DNA of 64,000 bases from Obelidium mucronatum. Lineage: Eukaryota > Chytridiomycota > Chytridiomycetes > Chytridiales > Chytriomycetaceae. A program made the translations under genes and the position numbers. The DNA lies in the NCBI GenBank assembly GCA_025765595.1, contig JAIVFH010000156.1, positions 1 to 64,000 of the forward strand. Reading direction: 5' to 3'. This document shows, piece after piece, positions 38,391 through 46,743 of this stretch (positions are counted from its first letter, which is position 1; the number at the start of each line of letters is the position of its first letter). A model generated the notes under the pieces. The model did not search any database. It saw only the letters and a list, made by a program, of their open reading frames with translations, and was not told the origin of the DNA.

Positions 38391-40390
38391 TTAAAATCGT
38401 CCTTGAATCATATCCGCGCAGACTTCACCAATCATAATACAAGGCGCATTAGTATTACCAGAAGTCTAGTGCAACAAGATTTTAATAATTTCATAAAAAA
38501 AAGGCGCAATGCAACTCACAATTTCCGGCATAACACTGGCATCCGCAACACGCAAATTCCCAAACCCATGAACCTTCAAATCCAAATGCGATACCACCGT
38601 ATCCCGTCCTCCTCCTACCCCTCCAAGGGGCCCCATTCGACATGTCCCCACAGGATGATACACAGTAACAGCATCCCGCCTCACCCTCTCCTCCATATAC
38701 TCTCGACTCTTCATAATCGCTGCATCCAACGCCAAATCAACAACCCCAACATCTAACCCGCGAATCCTCTTGATTTCATTCAGTATCCCCACGTCCGGCA
38801 ACTCGTTCCCTAGAATTTTGGGAACCAACCGACGCGCTTCATCCATAATCAAACGCGTCGATTTCATCCCTTCCACCAACGTGTCCACATCTTTTTTCGT
38901 GGACAAGTAGTTTGGTGTGATTCTAGGCGGTGCAAATGGGTCTGCGGAGGTGAGCGTCACTGATCCTTTGGATGTTGGGTGCAGTAATGTTGGGAATATG
39001 AATGCGTAGTCCCGGTTGGGTCGACCGCATTCCATGTACATGTATTCGCGCATTGCTTCTTCCTTCTTGAATGCACTCGGTTTTGCTGGATCTAGTGGTA
39101 CGAGCGAAATTGTATCACGTAGAAGCTGTTTTTGATGTACAGTTAATTTTTGCATTCCAAACTCAAAACTCAACTCTTTTCCTCGCATCCTCAGGCGCCA
39201 TTATAGGCAGCAAATGGATCTGCATTGCAGGACTCCGTCCATCGCGATCGCTTCCCGTCTTGTCTTCATCATCACTTTCTTGAACGTTAAAAAAGGCCAT
39301 CGCTTCAAGTGCGGACGATGTGAATGGCCCAGTCTTGTCCCACAAGTATTGAAAAACACCAGTAACGACCGTCTTGAGAGACTTTTTCAATACCGTATGC
39401 GAAAGATCTTCATATGGCATGATTACAAAAATGTGATCCTGCATGTTGTACCCAACAGCTGGGATGTCTGCAATGACTGGAATATTTAACTTTTCCAGGT
39501 CTTGTTTGCGACCTAATTTTGTTTTTAGGGGTTTAGGATGGATGGTGTGTTAATTATGGTGGGCACCTCCATAAAACAAAAAAAAAAAAAAACGAACACA
39601 TTACCAATTCCAGAATGCATCAATAGTTTCGGACTCCCAATCGCACCACACGCCAAAACAACTTCCTTAACAGCACTCACTAAAACAACCCGTTTTCTTG
39701 CGTCATCACTAACCAGTTCAACACCATCTACCAACAATTTCCCCTCTATATTTCGTCTCCCACTTTGCAAAAGCCGAGTTGCCACATGTCCCGTCAAAAC
39801 AGTTAGATTCCGTCTGAAAGAAGCAGATCCTGGATCCACAATCGGATCCAGAAAGGCACGCGCAGTGCTCCACCGCTCTCCGTTTTCGGTCGTGGTTTGA
39901 GCAATTCCGCCGCCGTATTGACATGCTCCATTATAATCGATTCCGTTCACGCTAGGGTACGCGGTAGCATGGGATTTGGAAAATGTTCCGTCAGGTGCCT
40001 GACCGACTCCAAGTCTCTCTGCGGCTTTTACAAATGCTTTGGATATTTCATGCGGTTTGTTAGAGCTCACGCGGCTTACTTTGAGGGGTCCGGTTTTGGA
40101 GTGATATGTCTTTTTTTTGGTGTGTGTGAGATTTTGAGTGTGTGAGTGAGATGGATAATAGAATAGAACACTGTCTACAAAAAAAAAAAACCTTGTCAAG
40201 CTCAACTTCGGGAATTGTACACCCTTCCGATTTCATAAAATACGGCAAAACGCGTGAATAATTCCAACCAGAACAACCATGTTTACTTTCCCAATCATCA
40301 AAATCAGCCTTATTCCCACGAACATAGGCCATGGCATTGATGGATGAGCAACCCCCGAGTACTTTACCTGTTGAGTGTTGGGTCACGATC

Positions 40391-40421
<31 letters not shown>

Positions 40422-40838
40422 ATACCTCGCGGCCAGTAGTGCATTCTCCCGCGAGTTCCCGGGTCCTCGACGGTTTTGTACTTCCAGTCCAAGTCCGACA
40501 TTTGCGCATCGGTAAACAGCGCGGGCAGCCACACGCGCGGGTCCTTTGCCCTGTCCGCGCCGGCCTCCACCAGCAAGACCGCCACTGTGGGATCTTCAGT
40601 GAGGCGGTTTGCAAGCGCGCACCCGGCGGACCCGCCGCCCACAATCACGTAATCAAAGTGCGCCCGATGCGGCAGCTGAGCCGTCGTTCTCGCCGCGCGG
40701 CGCCAGTCTGTGCGTGCATTAGTAAGCAGGCGGCTGAGTCAGCAACGGCTCACTCTGCAGGCGCGTCCACAGCCACCGGCGGTGCTTGAAGGCAAGGCGC
40801 GCGAGGACAAGCGCCAGCAGCAGCGTCTTGATGTTCAT
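38391..40838 (-). CDS. GMC oxidoreductase (choline-dehydrogenase-like)
   Basis: Multi-exon gene. A start at 40838 gives a membrane anchor ([17 protein letters not shown]) spliced to [18 protein letters not shown]. After a T-rich intron come [19 protein letters not shown] and [16 protein letters not shown]; then [39 protein letters not shown] (signature 2), [12 protein letters not shown], and [14 protein letters not shown] with the catalytic His. The last small exon completes [20 protein letters not shown] and stops at 38391. All GMC motifs are present, so it should be an active FAD alcohol oxidoreductase of unknown substrate. Its first ~400 coding bases are very GC-rich. Three introns carry long pure T runs close to their donors. 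Confidence 0.85.
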
Positions 40839-40910
40839 TTTATTGGTGAATACAAAGAAATAAAAATAACAAAGAAATAAGAAGGAATAAAAAAGGAGAC
40901 TGTAACACAC

Positions 40911-41453
40911 TCAACACCGCACCACATCAACAAACAAACTCAACTCATCCCGTCCACACACTTCGCCAACGCGTATTCTCCACTCAATTTCATCACGCAT
41001 GTTCAACTCAATCCATCGTTCCCGATTCCTTGAAGGAACCAGTATCCGCTTGATGGTGCAATCGCTTTTCTGCAAGACATCTTTTGCTTTTCCTTCCAAC
41101 AACTCAAGAACAGTAGAAAGCCGCGTCTGAGAGCGAGAGATTCTCATTTTGATGAGAATCACATGTTGCTGTTGGACTTCTTTGTCAATCGTACAAGCCT
41201 CAATCCTTGCACTGAGTCTCTTGGGGCAACAATAGGCCAACGGTTTATCATCATCATCATCTTCATTATTCATGGCATCATCTTTGCCTTTTTCTTCAGC
41301 CATTTCCTTTACAGTCAGGTGGTTGAAGGTCGACAAGGGTTTCGTGTCATCATCTTCTGAAGAATCATCTTTGTTCAGTGCTTCATGATCTGATGACAGC
41401 TGCTCCTCATCATCATCGTCATGGTCGTCAATTGCATTTTGATTATCGGCCAT
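40911..41453 (-). CDS. Uncharacterised acidic protein
   Basis: ORF read from MADNQNAIDD at 41453 (180 aa). The N-terminal ~70 residues are Asp/Glu/Ser-rich. A basic C-terminal half follows (PKRLSARIEACTIDKEVQQQ, ISRSQTRLSTVLELLEGKAKDVLQ, RERWIELNMRDEIEWRIRVG) that looks like an alpha/beta domain. I do not recognise a family. It ends about 75 bp upstream of the GMC gene start on the same strand. Confidence 0.5.
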   Translation of the reverse strand: MADNQNAIDDHDDDDEEQLSSDHEALNKDDSSEDDDTKPLSTFNHLTVKEMAEEKGKDDAMNNEDDDDDKPLAYCCPKRLSARIEACTIDKEVQQQHVILIKMRISRSQTRLSTVLELLEGKAKDVLQKSDCTIKRILVPSRNRERWIELNMRDEIEWRIRVGEVCGRDELSLFVDVVRC

Positions 41454-41496
41454 CCAGACGCGAGCATTGACGATCAACTGATCCGTGAAACCAAAT

Positions 41497-42210
41497 TCAC
41501 TTATCACCACGCAGCTCTTTTGACATTGTCGTCTTTTTCAGTATGCTCTTTCTACGCGCCAACTGCTGGGTTTGACCTTGTTCATTGCCCTCCAGCATCG
41601 TGTCAAGCAGCTTCGCGCCAGACCCAACCGACGCAACACTTCTTAAACCACCGCCAGATTGTCGCAGTAGATTTGAACGCCGCCGCTTGACCGGCACCTG
41701 AGCCTGGTCAACAACCTGAGCTTTCGGTTCCGAACAGGGCACATTGAATGAGACCGATCGTCTTACACTGTCTCCTTTGATGTTACTGTTGGTTCTTGCG
41801 GCAGCTCCAATTCTTCGATCCAGCGACGTTGTCGTTGTCGTTGTTGTTGTTGTTGTTGCTGTTGTCAGCGGTGACGTCTCATTGACTGAAAAAGTGAACA
41901 TGGTGTCACCACCACCAACACCACCAACACCACCACGATTAGCAGAGTGGCTCTCTCCAAGCACCTTACTGCTCTTGTATCCTGCATTTGAATCTGAAAC
42001 TGGCACTACCAGCCTCGCTGGAGACTGTTGATTCGGTTGTTTAGACTGTTGTGGCTGTGGCTTTGTTGCTGTTGAGGTTGTTTTTGAAAGCGGATTCTTG
42101 AACAACGCATTGACCCGCTTCTCCCGACTAATTGAGCTTATCGACGACGCCTTCTTTTTGTTTCGTGGGGGGATTTGCGGCAGAAGGGCGAATAGGGAGG
42201 CAATCATCAT
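41497..42210 (-). CDS. Uncharacterised basic, low-complexity protein
   Basis: 237 aa, rich in Ser, Thr, Gln and Arg, with a Thr11 run encoded by a GTT/ACA microsatellite and a Gly-rich stretch. Short basic motifs VRRSVSFN (fits a PP1-docking RVxF-like pattern) and ARRKSILKK occur in the second half. Probably intrinsically disordered; function unknown. A T30 run lies just upstream. Could be a nuclear regulatory protein, but this is weak inference. Confidence 0.45.
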   Translation of the reverse strand: MMIASLFALLPQIPPRNKKKASSISSISREKRVNALFKNPLSKTTSTATKPQPQQSKQPNQQSPARLVVPVSDSNAGYKSSKVLGESHSANRGGVGGVGGGDTMFTFSVNETSPLTTATTTTTTTTTTSLDRRIGAAARTNSNIKGDSVRRSVSFNVPCSEPKAQVVDQAQVPVKRRRSNLLRQSGGGLRSVASVGSGAKLLDTMLEGNEQGQTQQLARRKSILKKTTMSKELRGDK

Positions 42211-42242
42211 GTTCGCTCAGATGTTCGCTTTTTTTTTTCCTT

Positions 42243-42246
<4 letters not shown>

Positions 42247-42277
<31 letters not shown>
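42247..42277. repeat. Poly-T tract, about 30 nt
   Basis: Nearly pure T run in the presumed 5' region of the gene starting at 42210 (minus). The rest of the stretch up to 42478 is AT-rich without features. Confidence 0.9.
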
Positions 42278-42279
<2 letters not shown>

Positions 42280-42478
42280 GAATTTCACCGAAATCGCTTG
42301 GGAGGCTTGACCTTTTAAAGTGTCTACATAAAAAAAACGTATCTTTTGTTCTCTGTCTCTTGGCTATTGTCTTCTTCTGGCTTAAATAATTTCCACTGAA
42401 AAGACAGCTAAATTCTTAAAAAAAATACCGTTCATAAAAAGTTAAAAACCACAAAGTTATAGTAACACAAATTGAAAT

Positions 42479-42664
42479 AGTTATCGCTATTATCATTTAT
42501 GCGTGATAAAGTAAAACCTTGATTCATCGCCAATAAAGTCTGACGACGGCTTTTGTGACTTTCTGAGAAGATTGAGGCGTTGAGTTCAAGAATGAACTCA
42601 AAGAACCTTTCTCTTACACTTTCGTCGTTAAATAAATACCATAAGCGGCTGTCATATTATAACA
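42479..42664 (-). repeat. Diverged solo LTR of the copia-2 family
   Basis: Shares with the copia-2 LTRs the blocks TTTATGCGTGAT, CAATAAAGTCT, GACGGCTT, TGTGACTT, GCGTTGAGTTC, and the end ATAAGCGGCTNTCATATTATAACA, in the same order over about 186 bp. No second LTR or internal sequence is nearby and no target duplication is visible, so this is an old recombination remnant. Confidence 0.85.
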
Positions 42665-42849
42665 ATCGATGTTTCGCTTGCAATTCTTATTCGTTTTTTC
42701 GACCGATTAATAGAATTCCGATTGCGAGTTCTGTCATATTTCGATTGACACACTTTAGGTTAGAATTCTATCAAATTACGATTTTTATATCAAATCTAGC
42801 GTGCGATCGATTTTCGATCGGCAGCGGGCTGGCGGCGTAGAACAACATT

Positions 42850-43783
42850 ATGGAAAATTCAGGGAAACTGGGTAAAGAAAAAAAAATGCTTGGATCTCAG
42901 GAACCCAACACCACCACGACTGCCCGTGAAACCCAAGAAGGATTTGGAACAAATCCAGGAGTTTGGCAAGCGCCACTGCCAACGGATGCCCGGTCTCCAT
43001 GCCCCGCCCTCAAACCATGGCTACTTTCCGCGAGATGGCCGCAATATCACCAAGCATATGCTCGACAGCGTTCTCATGAATGTTCTTGGCTGCAATCACG
43101 ATATCTCTCAGCTGTAAGTACTTTCTCTCTCTCTTTCTTGTTTTGTTTTTGCATAGCCTTGGTTATAACGCTTTTGTTTATTTGTGATAAGTCTTATCCA
43201 CCCCTTCCCTTATGCAAGCGATTCCGAATCTCACACTGAAGTCAGAACCGAAACCAAAGTGCATGATGACACCATCACCATGAATCTGGACAACCTAAAC
43301 AAACACAACCGCATTGAACACGACGCCTCTTTATCGCGTCAAGATGCCTTCTTTGGGGATAACCAGTCCATCAATGTCTCTCTTGTTCAACAATTACTTG
43401 GCGCGTCGTCCGATGGAGTATCGATTTCAACAAGAGATTTGGTGGAATACAGAATCAAGAGGTACAATGATTCCAAGGCTAGAAATCCAGAATTTGTGTT
43501 TGGTGCAAAACAAGAAGGTCTTGCATGGGGAGAATCCGCGTTGCTTTTGACAGTGTTGGGAGGTAGTGTTTTTTTTTCCTTTAGTTCTCGCGCTTTTTTA
43601 AGTTTTTTTTTTTTTCAATCAGATGGAAACAAAGTTCTATCAAGTCATGTCGAGTCTTTGTTTTTACATGAGCGTCTTCCAACCGGATTCAAAAAGCCTG
43701 CTGCCACCGTTGGCATCGTGAATGCTGGGATTAAAACAGCGGAACTAGTTGCATGCGCTGCTGTAAACAGCGTGGTTGGATGA
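42850..43783 (+). pseudogene. Chloroperoxidase/peroxygenase-family gene with frameshift
   Basis: Heme-thiolate peroxidase family (PF01328 type). Frame A from the ATG at 42850 gives WQAPLPTDARSPCPAL, including the Pro-Cys-Pro motif whose Cys would ligate heme. After base 43011 the frame slips by one: frame B gives NHGYFPRDGRNITKHMLDS. Exon 1 ends at 43113; exon 2 is 43192-43562 (LDNLNKHNRIEHDASLSRQDAFFGDN with the acid-base EHD motif, then NPEFVFG...WGESALLL); exon 3 is 43623-43783 (HERLPTGFKKP...). Everything except the single shift is intact and spliced in frame. The usual three or four residues between PCPAL and NHGY are also missing. It is either a fresh pseudogene, an assembly error, or a recoded gene. 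No signal peptide seen. Confidence 0.8.
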
Positions 43784-43878
43784 AAGCCAACACTGTAAAC
43801 AGTAAAAGAAAGGAGCAAGAAAGGTGTTCCATGTGTGTGTGTATTTCACAAATTGGCAAAAAATAAACAGAGCAACAA

Positions 43879-44238
43879 ATGGTACACATTCACCACAAGT
43901 CCCACGCCAACCATACCCGTCTGATCCTTGCCTTTGCTCTTCTGGTCTTCTTTACGACCGTGATTGCCACGCGCTCGAATTCAAGTGCATCATCTATAAG
44001 CATGCATGAACCGTTAATTGTGGCGGCCAATGTGTCTTCTGCGATTGCCAATGACGTAGTTGCAAAGACGATGGAAACAATGGACTGGGGTGTGTTCAGC
44101 GCCATGGGGAAACTATATAATGCCTACTTGTTTGTGGTGCGGACATCGCTGGTTTTTTCAGCTGTGATCCTGTTTTATCCAGAGGCGATTGGGTTGGGCG
44201 ATGATCACCATGACTCGGATTCAAGGCTCATTCTTTGA
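43879..44238 (+). CDS. Small two-membrane-segment protein (family member 1)
   Basis: 119 aa. A first hydrophobic segment (RLILAFALLVFFTTVIAT) is followed by a Ser/Ala/Asn-rich ~60-residue loop (SNSSASS, N-glycosylation sites). A second segment preceded by MDWGVFSAMGKLYNAYLFVV ends in FSAVILFYPEAIGL, with a short acidic tail. It shares this plan with the small genes at 50333, 50991 and 51737, though sequence identity is low. Function unknown. Confidence 0.6.
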   Translation: MVHIHHKSHANHTRLILAFALLVFFTTVIATRSNSSASSISMHEPLIVAANVSSAIANDVVAKTMETMDWGVFSAMGKLYNAYLFVVRTSLVFSAVILFYPEAIGLGDDHHDSDSRLIL

Positions 44239-44444
44239 TTCTCATTTTTGCGGTGTTTTGCCTTTTCTTCACTTTTAAACTGCGTTTCTCACCGACCTCA
44301 TACCAAGTTTGTCTCCAGTTGTTCGTGACCTCATAGACTATAGAATTATAGAGAATAGATTAAAACAAATAAGTTATTGCGATTCTGTTTGTTGTTTTTA
44401 CTCTATTATATGATACACCAAGAACAACGAAAAACAACAGAGTT

Positions 44445-46306
44445 TTACAAGACAGCAGCTTTGCGGAAACTCCTTGTCCTCATAAACAACACGCTAGAAA
44501 CAACTTGCAGACATACAATCAGCCCAATTACCCCAAACAATACCCCAGCGCCTGAAGTTTCCCACAAGATTCCAGCCATCGCAGGTCCCAAAGTCCTTAC
44601 AATCGCTGCCAAACACCCGCTCACGCCGTGAACGAGCCCCAGCGCCCCAACACCCTTTCCATAGTCATGAGCCTGTGCGCCTTCAGTAATCAGCATCACC
44701 AGCGATAAGTACGCCCAACTTTCCCCAACACCTACAAGAATCAACCCAGGAATCAGCCCAGCAAACCCATACACAAGCCCCGAAACGAGTACCAACGCAG
44801 GAATCAGCAACATCGTCCCAACACGGTAGACTCCCAAACTACCGATACAAGAATGAACCCCCATAAATACAATTTTGGCGCATAGTTTCGCTGAAGCCGT
44901 ATACATACTGATTTGTGCGGTTTGTTTCTGCGGTAACCGGTACCCCTTTTCACTTGCACTGATTAAAGGAATCGCCGTATGCAGTACGCTGTTTGTCAAC
45001 GCGTATAGAGTATACAACGCCAACGGAGTCAATGTGTGTCGATTTAGAATCGATAAATACGGCGCAGCAGCTGCATATATCCTATCAGTCGCACTACCAC
45101 TGCTGCTGCTACTAAGTCCTGGCATACTAGCACTATGCTCCATCACCACACGAATCCTCGGACTCCCAACAACAACCCTCCCAATACCTTCATCCGCTTC
45201 AGCCCCACCCTTCTCCTTGACGGCAATATACGAGGAAGGGCCCGATGGTACGTCTTTTTCATTATCGAGCAGGAAATACGTGATTCCAGTACACACACCC
45301 GCAAGGACAAATCCAAAGAAACAAGCCGTGAAATAAGGTCGATTCTTTAATATTTCAGCTCCCGAAAAGATTTGGCTGTCTGCCAATTGTCCTCCTAATA
45401 TGGCTCCAATGATGGAACAGAGAGCATAGGCGATTCCATAGGCACTGTATCCTAAAGCTCGTGTATGGTCATCTGAACTCAGCTCACCTGGAAATAAAAT
45501 AATTACTCTTTCTTGAAACCTATTTAGGGGGACCTTTTGTTTTACCTATGACACTTTTGGCGACAGTTGCGTTTCCCGAAAAACATCCCGTCACGACCAT
45601 GGTACAAACGGCAAACCAATAATGTAGACTTATTCCCAAAAGAAGAGTTCCTGTTCCATATCCCACAAGTCCAACCAAGAGGACCCGCCTCCTACCGACT
45701 ATATCACTCAACCGACCTAACCATCAAAGGGTAACTTAAAATCAAATGCTTGAACGAAACAAAACAGATTCGTGATGTCTTACCCATTAGAGGCGCTGAG
45801 ATTATCGAGGGCAAGAAATACGCCGACTGGAGAATGCCAGTGTGATAGCCAATAGCACTGTCACCTGGCAATAGCGCTTGAACCATATACGGATACAGCG
45901 GATGTAGCATATGGTATATCATAACCTTGTAAAGTAAGAAGGGACAGTGTTTTGAGTATCGCCGTTGAAGCTGTCAAATTTAGCCCCGCTCTTCTCCTCC
46001 AATCGATCCTTCTTCGATCTGCCTCCTCGCTCTTCGCTAGATAAAGGCAAACACTTGTATCGCTCCTCATCGTGAACGCATTGAAGGCTACTATTGGCAA
46101 CTGTTTGGGGCCAATCTTCTCACCTCGGGCATCACACAAACTAGAACTAGAAGAATCTTCCGAAGCTGGAGAACTGGTACTTTGGGAATCTTTTCAGCCA
46201 ATGGTATAGAGAGCCGTCGGAGTGTTGTGAGCATCATCGGCGGCAAAGGTATTTCTGGATCGTTTTCGAAATGCAAAAGTTGTTGTTGCTCGGGATCTTT
46301 AGGCAT
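44445..46306 (-). CDS. Major facilitator superfamily transporter
   Basis: Exons 46306-46124, 45970-45784, 45716-45546, 45487-44445, closing to 527 aa. The MFS motif A is GRLSDIVGRRRVLLVG between TM2 and TM3. TM2 is preceded by GYHTGILQSAYFLPSIISAPLMG. A central Ser-rich loop (SMPGLSSSSSGSATD) separates the two six-helix halves. The C-terminal half includes GVGESWAYLSLVMLITEGAQ and GALGLVHGVSGCLAAIVRTLGP. It is closest in layout to the ZIFL/tetracycline-type drug:H+ antiporters. Substrate unknown. Confidence 0.85.
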
Positions 46307-46743
46307 GCTCTTGTTTGTGCTTGACGTGTTCTTAGTTTTTTTCTTATTAGGAAAGAAGCGTTAAGGGAGGCAAGGCAGTTGTGGCGTGTTGAGGGTTGGA
46401 ATGACGCCATCGACCACATATTTACGGGACAGGAATGATTATATCAGACAATAAGCAGACACCAAGCAATTACCGCTATACCGAGAGTTTGAATGCACTA
46501 TTTACTTCTAAAAAAACAAGGTTTGACAAGTGCTGGAAGAGTAATTATGGCAATTCTCATAATTGTCCCCATCCCCATTCAGAAAGCAAACTTGAAACCC
46601 GTCAAAATAGCCATCAAAGGTCAAGAGCGGAGTTGGAGTGGAGAGGCAAATGGATTTAATCAGTTTCTGACAAGCCTGCGAAAACCAATGAAACCAAGAA
46701 AACGCCACCCTGCCGCTTAAATTTCCGTTAGATAAGTAGTCCG
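46307..46743. other. Divergent intergenic region
   Basis: Between the MFS gene (minus) and the repeat protein (plus). A short ORF at 46493-46720 has no support. The last bases before the ATG (AGTCCGATGAAGCT) recur at the start of the gene at 49683. Confidence 0.4.

Noticed and set aside
46435..46720. Small plus-strand ORFs upstream of the 900-aa repeat protein
   Set aside because: No domains or signal peptide; more likely promoter and 5' UTR of the repeat-protein gene.
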